Source of the DNA: DATHAP01 sp963762865
GTDB taxonomy: Bacteria; Actinomycetota; Actinomycetes; JACCUZ01
Length of the DNA stretch: 64,000 nt
Reading direction: 5' to 3'
NCBI GenBank assembly: GCA_963762865.1
Contig: CAVXNC010000012.1
Coordinates: forward strand, 53,435-117,434
The notes under the pieces were generated by a model that ran no database searches, was not told the origin of the DNA, and saw nothing but the letters and a program-made list of their open reading frames with translations. Shown here in pieces: positions 1-8,297 of this stretch. The position numbers and the translations under genes were made by a program. The first letter of the stretch is position 1. Every line of letters starts with the position of its first letter.

Positions 1-2
1 GG

Positions 3-191
3 TCGCGCTGCCCCGCGCCGATCATCGAGCTGGCCCGGCGGATCGGCGAGGTGCCGGTCGGCGCCGTCGTCGCGGTCCTGTCCGACGACGAGGCCGCCCG
101 GCTGGACGTCCCCGCCTGGTGCGCGATGCGCGGCCATGAATACCTCGGCGAGGTGGTCCCCCACGAGTACCGCGTCCGCCGGGGCAGCTGA
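3..191 (+). CDS. TusA/SirA-family sulfurtransferase, C-terminal part
   Basis: An open frame enters from the left edge and stops at 189-191, giving 62 visible residues. It opens with S-R-C-P-A-P-I-I-E-L, the Cys-Pro-x-Pro motif that defines TusA/SirA-like persulfide carriers. The motif is followed by a short amphipathic helix and the expected beta strand (VGAVVAVLSDDEAA), with PAWCAMRGHEYLGE at the end. In the family the motif cysteine carries sulfur as a persulfide for tRNA thiolation or other sulfur relay. Only a few residues should be missing at the N terminus. The stop abuts the stop of the convergent aat gene with no spacer. Family assignment is good; the partner is unknown. Confidence 0.75.
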   Translation, partial: SRCPAPIIELARRIGEVPVGAVVAVLSDDEAARLDVPAWCAMRGHEYLGEVVPHEYRVRRGS

Positions 192-923
192 TCACGTGCT
201 TCCGATGGTCGTGCGCGGGTGGAAGGGGTCGGCGAGCGGGAGGGCGGTGGCCAGCCGCTCGAGGTAGGCCGTCCGCGGGATCTCGACCGCGCCCAGGCCG
301 ACGAGGTGCTCGGTGGCCCACTGGACGTCGAGGACCCGACGGTCGGCGTCCCCCGCCGACCGCAGCAGGTCGACGAGCGCGACGAGCGCCGCCTTGGACG
401 AGTCGCGGTCCTCGCGCAGCTGGCCGTGGAACATCGACTCGCCGGCGAAGAGGCCGCCGACCGAGACCCCGTACAGCCCGCCGGCAAGGTGCCGCTCGTG
501 CGGCTCCTCGCCCAGCGTCCACGCCTCGACGCTGTGTGCCCAGCCCATCTCGTGCAGCCGCCGGTAGCTCGCGCGGACGTCACGGCGGATCCAGCCGCCG
601 TCGCGGCGCGGGTCGGCGCACGCCGCGATGACGTCGTCGAAGGCGGTGTCGACCCGGATCTCGAAGCGCCGAGCCGACGCCCGCAGCGACTTGCTCACGC
701 GCAGCCCGTCGAGCGGGATGACCCCGCGCGGGTCGGGCGACCACCAGCCCAGCGAGCTGCCGATCCGGGACCGGCGCAGCCCGGTGACCGGCATCGGGAA
801 TGCCCCGGCCCGGTAGGCCGCGAGGACCGTGGCCGGCTCCAGGTCGGCGCCGAGCCCCAGGAAGTCCTCGCCGGCCGGCGCGGCGGACAGGTCGAACTGC
901 CACCGCGACGGCCCCGGGTCCAC
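192..923 (-). CDS. aat: Leucyl/phenylalanyl-tRNA--protein transferase
   Basis: About 243 residues, the normal size for Aat. This cytosolic enzyme moves Leu or Phe from aminoacyl-tRNA to proteins with N-terminal Lys or Arg, making them N-end-rule substrates. The family landmarks are present: an N-terminal W-x-F-D-L, G-L-G-A-D-L, YRAGAFPMP, W-W-S-P-D-P-R-G-V-I-P, and the signature GLYGVSVGGLFAGESMFH near residue 160. The frame stays open upstream to the adoK stop, and the start is uncertain. GTG at 923 is used here. A rarer CTG at 934 would give M-S-T-P and sits better behind the G-rich GGGGGA. It lies 31 bases downstream of adoK on the same strand and probably shares its transcript. Confidence 0.88.
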   Translation of the reverse strand: MDPGPSRWQFDLSAAPAGEDFLGLGADLEPATVLAAYRAGAFPMPVTGLRRSRIGSSLGWWSPDPRGVIPLDGLRVSKSLRASARRFEIRVDTAFDDVIAACADPRRDGGWIRRDVRASYRRLHEMGWAHSVEAWTLGEEPHERHLAGGLYGVSVGGLFAGESMFHGQLREDRDSSKAALVALVDLLRSAGDADRRVLDVQWATEHLVGLGAVEIPRTAYLERLATALPLADPFHPRTTIGST

Positions 924-954
924 CGGGGTGCTCAGCGCAGACGTGGTGTCCCCC

Positions 955-1941
955 TCAGGGGCGCGGGCAGCGCAGTCGGGGCTCGACGTCGGCGACCGCA
1001 CCCGGTCCGTAGGCCCCGCCGAGCCGGTCGAGGAAGCGCGCCTGCCCCAGCTCGTACTCCTGGGTGCCCACGGTCTCGATGACGTAGGCCGCCAGCAGGC
1101 TGCCGATCTGCGCCGACCGCTCGAGCCCGACGTCCCAGGCGAGGCCGGCCATGAAGCCGGCGCGGAAGGCGTCGCCGACCCCGGTCGGGTCGGCCTTGCG
1201 CTCCTCTGGGGCGCACTCGACCTGGATGCTCGGCTCGTCCAAGCGGTCGATGCGGACGCCCTTGGCCCCGAGGGTCGTGACGCGGGTGCCGACCCGGTCG
1301 AGGATGTCCTCCGCCGACCACCCGGTCTTCTGCTCGACCAGCGCGGCCTCGTACTGGTTGGTGAACAGGTACGTCGCGCCGTCGATGAGCTGCCGGATGC
1401 CGGCACCGTCCATCCACGCCACCTGCTGGCTCGGGTCGGCGAGGAACGGGTAGCCGCGGAGGCGGCACTCCTCGGTGTGCCGCAGCATCGCCTCGGGGTC
1501 GTTGGCACTGATGACGACGAGGTCCAGGCCGCCGACGCGCTCGGCGATCGGCGCCAGCTCGATCTCGCGGGCCTCCTGCATCGCCCCGGCGTAGAACGAC
1601 GCGATCTGGGCGTGGTCGGTGTCGGTGGTGCAGACGAAGCGCGCGGTGTGCCGCAGCTCGGAGACGTGCACCGAGCCGGTGTCGACCCGGTGCCGCTGCA
1701 GCCACGACCGGTAGTCCGCGAAGTCCTGCCCGACGGCACCGACCAGGATCGGGTCGAGCCCGAGGCAGCCAAGACCGAAGGCGATGTTGGCCGCGATGCC
1801 ACCCCGGCGCATCTCCAGGTCGTCGACGAGGAAGGACAGCGAGATCTTGTCCAGCTGGTCGACGACCAGCGACTCGCTGAACTTTCCGGGGAAGGTCATC
1901 AGGTGGTCGGTGGCGATCGAACCGGTGACGGCGATGCGCAT
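955..1941 (-). CDS. adoK: PfkB-family adenosine kinase (AdoK type)
   Basis: 328 residues beginning MRIAVTGSIATDHLMTFPGK, which closely resembles the mycobacterial adenosine kinase AdoK (Rv2202c family) rather than ribokinase-type enzymes. It phosphorylates adenosine to AMP in purine salvage. Visible landmarks are the N-terminal glycine patch MRRGGIAANIAFGLG, the substrate region YRSWLQRHRVDTGS, and the PfkB signature DPTGVGDAFRAGF near residue 260 containing the catalytic Asp. The ATG at 1941 gives the expected N terminus, and length matches the family. aat follows on the same strand. Other PfkB sugars are possible from the fold alone, but the N terminus and lid sequence favour adenosine. Confidence 0.88.
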   Translation of the reverse strand: MRIAVTGSIATDHLMTFPGKFSESLVVDQLDKISLSFLVDDLEMRRGGIAANIAFGLGCLGLDPILVGAVGQDFADYRSWLQRHRVDTGSVHVSELRHTARFVCTTDTDHAQIASFYAGAMQEAREIELAPIAERVGGLDLVVISANDPEAMLRHTEECRLRGYPFLADPSQQVAWMDGAGIRQLIDGATYLFTNQYEAALVEQKTGWSAEDILDRVGTRVTTLGAKGVRIDRLDEPSIQVECAPEERKADPTGVGDAFRAGFMAGLAWDVGLERSAQIGSLLAAYVIETVGTQEYELGQARFLDRLGGAYGPGAVADVEPRLRCPRP

Positions 1942-2036
1942 CGGTGGAGGTCTCCCGTCGGGGGATGGCGTGCGACACGAAAGACTACCGACCGGTAGGC
2001 GTTCCGCTGGCTCGCCGTGCTGCCTACCGTGACCGT

Positions 2037-2240
2037 ATGCCCGCGCTGGAGACCCGACCGGAACAGCTGCAGGTCGCTGTCATCCCTGGCACGGCGGGGC
2101 CGCTCGACGATCTGGTCGCGGACGCGCGGGAGGTCGCGGTCGCACTCACCGCGCTGCGGGCCCACAGCGGACGGCGCGCGGTGCGCATCCCCGCGCAGGC
2201 GTTCGACGCCGTCGAGGACATGGGGTCGTACGGCGCGTAG
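2037..2240 (+). CDS. Small hypothetical protein
   Basis: 67 residues starting MPALETRPEQLQVAVIPG at ATG 2037. An upstream extension of the frame to 1944 has poor, non-coding-like composition and is not used. The protein is acidic to neutral and mostly helical, ending IPAQAFDAVEDMGSYGA, with no signal peptide or membrane segment. It is divergent from adoK and lies upstream of another small gene. I do not recognise a family. Codon positions look coding (strong GC3) but the gene is short, so confidence is moderate. Confidence 0.5.
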   Translation: MPALETRPEQLQVAVIPGTAGPLDDLVADAREVAVALTALRAHSGRRAVRIPAQAFDAVEDMGSYGA

Positions 2241-2313
2241 CGCCCGCTCCGGTCCACCCGCGGTCGACTTGCACCGGCGGAACCAGCCGACCGGTCCCCG
2301 CGTCCCACCTCAC

Positions 2314-2838
2314 ATGAGCCCCACCCTGCGCCGCGCCGTGCCTCTCCTCGTCGCCGCCGTGGTGCTCGCGATCCTCGGCGTGGTCCTGGGCGTCGTCCGG
2401 CCGTGGACCGACCCTTCGGCGGACGACTCCGTCAGCGCCGGGACGGGGCCGGGCAGCGACTCCCCCGTCGTGCCGCCTGCCACCGGCGGCGGGTCGTCCG
2501 GCTCGACAGGAAACGCGTCACCCCCGGCGACTCCGAGCGTCGAACCCGGACCTGACGACCAGCAGACCCGCTTCACCTCGGTGGGGCTCGGCGCCGACGG
2601 CACGACGCTGGACGTGGCGTTCTGGGGCGGCGTGGACACCTGCTACCGCTACACCGTGCGCGCCGACGAGGACGGGCAGGCGGTCGCGCTCTCGCTCGCC
2701 GAGGACCGGCGGACCGACGGCCCCTGCATCGACCTGGCGCAGGAGTGGCGGAAGTCCGTCCGGCTCGACGACCCGCTCGGTGACCGTGTGGTGCGCGACG
2801 CCGCGACCGGCGAGGTCGTCCTCGACCCGCGGGGTTGA
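2314..2838 (+). CDS. Membrane-anchored extracellular protein of unknown function
   Basis: 174 residues from ATG 2314. Residues about 7-29 form one hydrophobic segment (VPLLVAAVVLAILGVVLGVV) after a short positive N terminus, so the protein is an N-terminally anchored or signal-anchored protein. A low-complexity Ser/Gly/Pro linker (about 35-75) precedes a compact C-terminal domain with two cysteines (G-V-D-T-C-Y-R-Y and D-G-P-C-I-D-L). These cysteines probably pair outside the cell. No family recognised. A strong hairpin follows at 2856-2891. Confidence 0.7.
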   Translation: MSPTLRRAVPLLVAAVVLAILGVVLGVVRPWTDPSADDSVSAGTGPGSDSPVVPPATGGGSSGSTGNASPPATPSVEPGPDDQQTRFTSVGLGADGTTLDVAFWGGVDTCYRYTVRADEDGQAVALSLAEDRRTDGPCIDLAQEWRKSVRLDDPLGDRVVRDAATGEVVLDPRG

Positions 2839-2855
2839 CCAGCTGGCGCACAACG

Positions 2856-2891
2856 CGACGGGCGGGCCACCTCTCGGTGGCCCGCCCGTCG
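2856..2891. terminator. Bidirectional hairpin terminator
   Basis: A perfect 15-bp inverted repeat (arms 2856-2870 and 2877-2891) closes a 6-base loop between two convergent genes. There is no clear T run on either side, which is common for actinobacterial terminators. Confidence 0.75.
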
Positions 2892-2900
2892 TCTGTCAGG

Positions 2901-3254
2901 TCAGTGGAAGGAGTCGCCGCAGGCGCACGAGCCGCCGGCGTTGGGGTTGTCGATCGTGAACCCCTGCTTCTCGATCGTGTCGACGAAGTCGATCGTCGCG
3001 CCACCGAGGTAGGGGGCGCTCATCCGGTCCACGACGACGCCGACGCCGCCGAAGTCCTTGGTGACGTCCCCGTCGAGCGAGCGCTCGTCGAAGAAGAGCT
3101 GGTAGCGCAGGCCGCTGCAGCCACCGGGCTGCACGGCGACGCGGAGGCGGAGGTCGTCACGGCCCTCCTGGTCGAGCAGGTTCTTGACCTTCACCGCTGC
3201 GGCATCGGTCAGGAGGATGCTCTGCTGCTCGGTGGTCTGGTCCTGAACGGTCAT
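2901..3254 (-). CDS. erpA: Iron-sulfur cluster insertion protein ErpA (HesB/IscA family)
   Basis: 117 residues from ATG 3254 (MTVQDQTTEQQSILLTDAAA). The longer open frame to 3338 is not needed. A-type carrier proteins hold a 2Fe-2S or 4Fe-4S cluster and deliver it to apo-enzymes. The three ligand cysteines are all present: QPGGCSGLRY in the middle and the C-terminal GSCACGDSFH. Length is standard. In this window likely clients include the Fe-S enzymes NadA and LipA, which is inference from function only. Confidence 0.92.
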   Translation of the reverse strand: MTVQDQTTEQQSILLTDAAAVKVKNLLDQEGRDDLRLRVAVQPGGCSGLRYQLFFDERSLDGDVTKDFGGVGVVVDRMSAPYLGGATIDFVDTIEKQGFTIDNPNAGGSCACGDSFH

Positions 3255-3400
3255 GGACGGGCTCCCAGTGGACGTGCGTCGGAGGAACTGCCTTACCGGT
3301 GGCGAACGGGTCGTCCCCGGCAGGTCATTCCCCTCCATGGTGACACAGCACGGCGGCTATGACCGGCAGGTGGCGGGGCGTCGGTGCACAGGCACCACCG

Positions 3401-4471
3401 CTAGCGGGACCAGGTCCGCGCCACCCGGGCGGCCAGGGCGGCGATCCGCTCACCCGCGGTGTGAGGAGAGTCACCCGCCAGGCCCGGCTCACCGTCCCCC
3501 CGGTCGCTCCGGGGTGAGTCGTCGACGGCGTACGCCGCATCGATCCCGGCACTGGAGAGCTCCCGGCGGCCGACGTCGACCCGTTCGGCCAGCACCACCG
3601 TCGGCCGGCCGGCCGCCTGGGCCGCCCGAGCCACGCCGATCACCACCCGGCCGCGCAGCGCCTCCCAGTCGAAGACCGCCTGGCCGGTCACGGCGACGTC
3701 GGCGGCCCGCACCCGGTCGTCCAGGCCCACCAGGTCGGCGACCAGCTGGGTGCCGTTGACCCGCTCGGCCCCCAGCAGCAGCAGGCCGAAGCCGATCCCG
3801 CCGCCTGCCCCGGCACCCGGGCGTACCGCAAGACCGCCGTCCGTGACCGTCGCCCACTCGCGCAGCGACGTCTCCAGCGCATCGCGGGTCGCGCGGTCGG
3901 CGCCCTTGGCCTCCGCGAAGCCGTGCGCCGCCCCGGAGTGACCCATCAACGGCGCGTCGGTCGCGGTCGCGACGACCAGCTCGACGCCCTCGACCAGGGC
4001 CCGGCCGGCCGCCAGCCCGTCGAGCGCGTCGACCAGGCCTCGACCGCCGTCGGTGGTTGCGGTCCCGCCCACCCCGACGACGACCCGTTGGGCGCCGGTC
4101 CCCACCGCGGCAGCGACGAGCTCGCCGACACCCTCCGTCGACGACCCGGCCGGGTCGCGGTCCTTCGGGGCCACCAGGTGCAGCCCGACGGCCTCGGCGG
4201 CCTCGACGTACGCGGTCCCGTCGACGACGAGGACCCGCGCCGGCACCGGCTCACCGAGCGGGCCATGGACGGTCGCCACGGACAGGTCGCCGCCGAGCGC
4301 GGGGTGCAGGACGTCGAGGAACCCCGGCCCGCCGTCGGAGAGCGGCAGCAGATCGACCTTGTCGTACGGCGCGCTGCGAGCCCAGCCCTCGACGATCGCC
4401 TCCGCCGCCTCGACCGAGGTCAGCGTCGCGGCGCCACCGGAGAACCGGTCGGGGGCCACGAGCACGCGCAT
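3401..4471 (-). CDS. glxK: Glycerate kinase
   Basis: 356 residues from ATG 4471 (MRVLVAPDRFSGGAATLT). A second ATG at 4489 would add six residues. Type I glycerate kinases phosphorylate D-glycerate with ATP. The family pattern is clear: the N-terminal V-A-P-D-x-F, LPLSDGGPGFLDVL, VVGVGGTATTDGGRGL, GAGAGGGIGFGLLLLGAE and VTGQAVFDWEALRG. The usual motif in the last segment is T-G-E-G-x-x-D-x-Q-T, so Glu-to-Gln at T-G-Q and loss of the Asp-x-Gln pattern are slightly unusual. It is divergent from the AbiEi-like gene, with one palindromic repeat between them. Confidence 0.83.
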   Translation of the reverse strand: MRVLVAPDRFSGGAATLTSVEAAEAIVEGWARSAPYDKVDLLPLSDGGPGFLDVLHPALGGDLSVATVHGPLGEPVPARVLVVDGTAYVEAAEAVGLHLVAPKDRDPAGSSTEGVGELVAAAVGTGAQRVVVGVGGTATTDGGRGLVDALDGLAAGRALVEGVELVVATATDAPLMGHSGAAHGFAEAKGADRATRDALETSLREWATVTDGGLAVRPGAGAGGGIGFGLLLLGAERVNGTQLVADLVGLDDRVRAADVAVTGQAVFDWEALRGRVVIGVARAAQAAGRPTVVLAERVDVGRRELSSAGIDAAYAVDDSPRSDRGDGEPGLAGDSPHTAGERIAALAARVARTWSR

Positions 4472-4517
4472 GCCCGGATCATTGCCCATCAGGGCGGTCC
4501 CAGCCCCGCACTTACTT

Positions 4518-4573
4518 CCATGATCATGAACGTTCCGGCCGGTTAGTGCTGGCTCGAACATTCATGATCATGG
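4518..4573. repeat. 56-bp palindromic repeat, copy 1
   Basis: Arms 4518-4535 and 4556-4573 are 18 nt with one mismatch, and the ends carry CCATGATCATG/CATGATCATGG. The element is 48/56 identical to, and the same length and orientation as, copy 2 at 5655-5710. It lies between two divergent genes. Confidence 0.85.
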
Positions 4574-4604
4574 GGCGGGGGGCTCGTCCACAGGACAGCC
4601 GTGG

Positions 4605-5642
4605 ATGTCGGTCCTGCACAGATCGGCTGCAGGGCAGTTGCGGGGCGAAGTCCCTCGCCAGGCTCGTGGGGTGCCCCGGCTTCGTCCACCTCCCGATGAG
4701 GGGCTGCTAGAGCTGATCGCGGACCAGGCGCTGGCCGTCAGCCGCACGCAGGCGCTGGCGGCTGGCATGTCGGCGGACCAGATCCGGCGGTCGGTCGGCC
4801 GGATCTGGCAGCCAACGGTTCATGCGGGCGTCTACGTCGCTGCGACCGGACCGGTCGACTACCTCACCCGCTGCTGGGCGTCGCTGCTGCACGCCGGGCC
4901 AGGCAGCGCCCTCTGCATGGAGACCGCCGGTTGGTTCTGGACGCTCGAAGACGACGTGCCCGACGACGTCCACGTGATGGTGCCCGGCGACCGCCGTCCG
5001 GCGCGGCAGACCGGGACCCGGTTCCACATCCGCGTCCACCTCGCGGAGCGGGTGCACCCCGCGAGAGTCCCGGCGATGGTCACTCTCGAGGAGACGGTCC
5101 TGGACCTGGTCGACCGGGCGTCGACGACGGAGAGCGCCGTGGTCGGACTGGTGCTCAAGGCCTGCCAACGTCGACTGACGACGCCGCAGCGGTTGGCCGA
5201 GGCGCTCGACCGGAGACTCAAGATCCGACATCGCAGCCTGGTCTCCGACGTGCTGTCCGACGCGACCGAAGGCGTCCAGTCCCCGTTGGAGCACCGCTAC
5301 TTCAGAGATGTGGAGCGAGCCCACGGCCTGCCGCGAGGGCAGCGGAACCACCTCGAAGTCCTGAGTGGGGCACGCCGCTACCGAGACGTTCGCTACCTGG
5401 CCTACCGCACCTGCGTCGAGCTGGACGGCGCGGCCGCGCACCCGGCCGACCGGCGCGAGCTCGACGACCTGCGCGACAACGACCTATTGGTCAGTGAGGA
5501 GACGCGCACCCTCCGCTACGGGTGGCGGTCGGTGACTGCCCTGGCGTGCCAGAGCGCCGGCCAGGTCGGCCGGCTCCTCCTGCTCGGCGGCTGGCAGGGG
5601 TCGCCGAAACGGTGCGGACCCGGCTGCCGCCTCCCCCGCTGA
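4605..5642 (+). CDS. AbiEi antitoxin-like / DUF559-type protein
   Basis: Up to 345 residues. ATG 4605 has an AGGA 9 bases upstream; a GTG at 4671 is an equally plausible start just before the conserved part. Residues about 33-80 resemble the N-terminal winged helix of AbiEi-type antitoxins (LIADQALAVSRTQALAAG then a WQPTVHAGVYV turn). The C-terminal part (about 220-310) resembles the VSR/DUF559 nuclease-like fold, with SPLEHRYFRDVERAHGLP, a YRTCVELDGAAAH strand, a conserved D-D-L-R-D-N and TLRYGWRSVT. Such proteins are common and usually lack an AbiEii toxin partner in actinobacteria; none is seen here. The gene is bracketed by two copies of a palindromic repeat. DNA binding is inferred, and nuclease activity is unknown. 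Confidence 0.75.
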   Translation: MSVLHRSAAGQLRGEVPRQARGVPRLRPPPDEGLLELIADQALAVSRTQALAAGMSADQIRRSVGRIWQPTVHAGVYVAATGPVDYLTRCWASLLHAGPGSALCMETAGWFWTLEDDVPDDVHVMVPGDRRPARQTGTRFHIRVHLAERVHPARVPAMVTLEETVLDLVDRASTTESAVVGLVLKACQRRLTTPQRLAEALDRRLKIRHRSLVSDVLSDATEGVQSPLEHRYFRDVERAHGLPRGQRNHLEVLSGARRYRDVRYLAYRTCVELDGAAAHPADRRELDDLRDNDLLVSEETRTLRYGWRSVTALACQSAGQVGRLLLLGGWQGSPKRCGPGCRLPR

Positions 5643-5654
5643 CCCGTCCCGTTT

Positions 5655-5710
5655 CCATGATCACGAATGTTCGGGCCAGCAAGTGCTCACTCGAACATTC
5701 ATGATCATGG
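5655..5710. repeat. 56-bp palindromic repeat, copy 2
   Basis: Arms extend to 5653-5673 and 5692-5712 (21 nt, one mismatch). The repeat sits between convergent stops and contains the stop codon of the downstream minus-strand aminopeptidase, so it can also act as a terminator hairpin. It matches copy 1 at 4518-4573. Confidence 0.85.
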
Positions 5711-7003
5711 AAGGACGGGGAGGACCCACTGGTCGTCGGTGATCAGCTCGACGGACCGGCCGTCGCGGGTGGTGCCGACCACGTCGACGCCCGGGCCGCC
5801 GACGACGACGTCGGTGTGGACGGCCGAGGAGTTGAGGCCGGCGGCGGCCTGCTGGTCGGGCGAGGTGCCGGGCAGCACCATCGCGAAGCCCTGACCCCAT
5901 GCGACGTGGCAGCCGGCGTTCTCGTCGTAGAGCGTGTTGTGGAAGACGACGCCCGCGGCGCGCACCCGCGACGAGCCGTCGACCAGGGACACCTCGCCGA
6001 GGCTGCGGGCACCCTCGTCGGTGTCGAGCTCGACCCGCACCGCCTCGACCCCGCTGTCGGCGGTCACGTCGACGACCCGGCCGCCCTCGAAGCGCGCCTC
6101 GAGCCCCTCGACGACTACGCCGGCGCGCGGCATGACCAGCGGCCGGGTCAGGCGGATGGTGCCGTCGGCCCGCCGCCGGTCGGGCGAGGTGAAGACCTCC
6201 TCGGTCGGCAGGTTGGGCATGAAGGCCACCCCGGCGTTGGTCTCCACCGAGCCGCTGACCCACCGGGAGCCCGGGATCAGCCCGACGGTCAGGTCGGTGC
6301 CCTCGCCGACGTAGCGCACGCTGTCCAGCTCCAGCGCCTCCAGCGCCCGACCGCGCGCGTGCAGCCTCGCGGCGTGCTCGCGCCAGGCGGCCACGACATC
6401 GTCCTCGTCGAGCCGCATCGCGACCGCCACGGCGTCCCAGAGCCGCTCGAGGTCGGGCTCGCCGAAGACCTGCTTCGCCCATCCGGCGTTGGGCGCGGCG
6501 ACCACGGCCCAGGCCACGTCACCCGCGTCGACCAGCGCCCGCGAGGCGATGGCCAGGTCCATCGGGACGGCACCGACCCGCTCGGCCGGGATGCCGTCGA
6601 ACAGGTGCGGGTCGGCGTTGCCGGTCAGCGTCAACGTCGCGCCTCGCGTCTCCTGCAGGTGGTGGACCTGCTGCAGCCGCCAGCCCGGGGTCGTCGTCAG
6701 GGTCTCCATCGGCGCGTGCACCAGCGTGGACCGTCGCACGTGCGGGTCGACGTAGTCGACGGTCACCGCCGACGCGCCCGCCAGGTACGCCTGCTCGACC
6801 ACGGCCCGGGCGACGGTCGCGTGGTCGAGGTCGGCCCGCACGTGCACCGGCTGTCCGGGCTGCACGTTGAGGCCGACGCGCACCACCAGCTCGGCGTAGC
6901 GCTGCAGCCGCACGTCGGCCGCCTCGGTCGGGTCCGTCGGGTGGGTCGGGTCGGACGGGTCGGGCCCGGGCGTCGTACCGGTCGTTGCGGTGGTCACCGG
7001 CAC
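5705..7003 (-). CDS. Aminopeptidase, M29 family
   Basis: 432 residues. M29 enzymes (AmpS, PepS, aminopeptidase T type) are cytosolic metallo-exopeptidases. Visible landmarks are LQRYAELVVRVGLNVQPGQP at about 33-52, the D-A-G-D-V-A-W-A region, the metal-site segment GEGTDLTVGL then SVETNAGVAFMPNLPTEEVF near 250-275, and the C-terminal HNTLYDENAGCHVAWGQGF and LNSSAVHTDVVVG with conserved Glu, His and Asp ligands. The N terminus carries a DPSDPTHPTDPTEA repeat that is probably disordered, and a start just after it is possible. Its stop codon lies inside palindrome copy 2. It overlaps no neighbour; lhgO precedes it by 3 bases on the same strand. Confidence 0.87.
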   Translation of the reverse strand: MPVTTATTGTTPGPDPSDPTHPTDPTEAADVRLQRYAELVVRVGLNVQPGQPVHVRADLDHATVARAVVEQAYLAGASAVTVDYVDPHVRRSTLVHAPMETLTTTPGWRLQQVHHLQETRGATLTLTGNADPHLFDGIPAERVGAVPMDLAIASRALVDAGDVAWAVVAAPNAGWAKQVFGEPDLERLWDAVAVAMRLDEDDVVAAWREHAARLHARGRALEALELDSVRYVGEGTDLTVGLIPGSRWVSGSVETNAGVAFMPNLPTEEVFTSPDRRRADGTIRLTRPLVMPRAGVVVEGLEARFEGGRVVDVTADSGVEAVRVELDTDEGARSLGEVSLVDGSSRVRAAGVVFHNTLYDENAGCHVAWGQGFAMVLPGTSPDQQAAAGLNSSAVHTDVVVGGPGVDVVGTTRDGRSVELITDDQWVLPVLP

Positions 7004-7006
7004 ACC

Positions 7007-8236
7007 CTAGGAGCCGAGCCGTGCCACGACGTGCTCGGCGATCGCCAGGCTCGAGGTGGCACCGGGTGAGGGCGCGTTGCGCACCAGCACGACCGGCCCG
7101 ACGTGTTGCACGACGAAGTCGTCGACCAGGCTGCCGTCCCGCGCCACCGCCTGGGCGCGCACCCCCGAGCTCGCCGGCACCAGGTCGGCAGCCGTCAGCC
7201 CCGGCAGGTAGCGCGCCGCCTCCGCCGCGAACCGCCGCCGCGACACCGACCCCGCGAGCTCGCGCATCCCGGTGCGCCAGTGCCGCACCGCCAGCCGCCG
7301 GGTGCCCGGCCACGACAGCACGCTGCGCAGGTCGCCGAGGTCGACGTCACGCCACCGGTAGCCCTCGCGCGACAGCGCGAGCACCGCGTTCGGACCGACC
7401 AGCACCTCGTCCTCGACGGTGCGCGTCAGGTGGATCCCGAGGAAGGGGAAGCGCGGGTCCGGCACCGGATAGACCAGGCCGCGCACCCGGTCGCGGGCCG
7501 CTGGCGTGAGGCGGTGGTACTCGCCGCGGAAGGGCACGATGCGTACGTCGTCAGGCGCCCCGGCCATCGCCGCGACGGCGTCGCTGTGCAGACCGGCGCA
7601 GGCCACCAGGCGGTCCACGACGAGCGGTCGCTCACCGTTGCCCCGGCCGACGGCCACCTCGACCTGCGAGCCGGTCGGACCGGTCGGCCGTACCGCTTCG
7701 ACAGGCGACGAGAGCCGCACGACTCCCCCGGCGGCGGTCACGTCGTCGGCGAGAGCCCGGCAGACGGCGGTGTAGTCGACCACCGCGGTGCGCGGCGAGT
7801 GCAGGGCGGCCAGGCCGCTGACGTGCGGCTCGATCTCGCGCAGGGCCGCCCGGTCGAGGCGGGCCAGGCCGGGCACCTCGTTGCGGCGCGCCCGCTCCTC
7901 GATCCTGCCGAGCGCCACGACCTCGTCGGTCGTCGCGGCGACGACCACCTTGCCGAGCTCCCGGTAGGCGATGCCGTGCTCCTGGCAGAAGTCACGCAGC
8001 AGGCCCATGCCTCTGCGGCAGAGGGTGGCCTTGAGCGAGCCGGGCTCGTAGTAGATGCCGGCGTGCACCACGCCGCTGTTGTGCCCCGACTGGCCGGCGC
8101 CCAGGTGGTCGGCGGCCTCGAGCACCGTGACGGCGGCACCCGGTGCGCGGTGCAGCAGCTCGCGGGCCACGGCGAGGCCGATGATGCCGGCGCCGACGAC
8201 GACCGTGCTTCCGCCGCCGCCGGGTGCGCCCGTCAC
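7007..8236 (-). CDS. lhgO: L-2-hydroxyglutarate oxidase (FAD-dependent, DAO family)
   Basis: 409 residues from ATG 8236. The N terminus has the Rossmann FAD motif TVVVGAGIIGLAVARELL followed by the acidic strand end T-V-L-E-A. The segments HNSGVVHAGIYYEPGSLKA and FRGEYHRLTPAARDRVRGLV are characteristic of LhgO/L2HGDH proteins, as is FLGIHLTRTVEDEVLVGPNA. The enzyme oxidises L-2-hydroxyglutarate to 2-oxoglutarate, usually passing electrons to the quinone pool from the inner membrane face. It probably shares a transcript with the aminopeptidase 3 bases downstream. It is divergent from nadA. Confidence 0.88.
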   Translation of the reverse strand: MTGAPGGGGSTVVVGAGIIGLAVARELLHRAPGAAVTVLEAADHLGAGQSGHNSGVVHAGIYYEPGSLKATLCRRGMGLLRDFCQEHGIAYRELGKVVVAATTDEVVALGRIEERARRNEVPGLARLDRAALREIEPHVSGLAALHSPRTAVVDYTAVCRALADDVTAAGGVVRLSSPVEAVRPTGPTGSQVEVAVGRGNGERPLVVDRLVACAGLHSDAVAAMAGAPDDVRIVPFRGEYHRLTPAARDRVRGLVYPVPDPRFPFLGIHLTRTVEDEVLVGPNAVLALSREGYRWRDVDLGDLRSVLSWPGTRRLAVRHWRTGMRELAGSVSRRRFAAEAARYLPGLTAADLVPASSGVRAQAVARDGSLVDDFVVQHVGPVVLVRNAPSPGATSSLAIAEHVVARLGS

Positions 8237-8297
8237 GCTGCCCTCACGCCGTCATCGTCGCAGGAGCAGGTCGGCGGATCCGTGTCAGGATTGGGGT

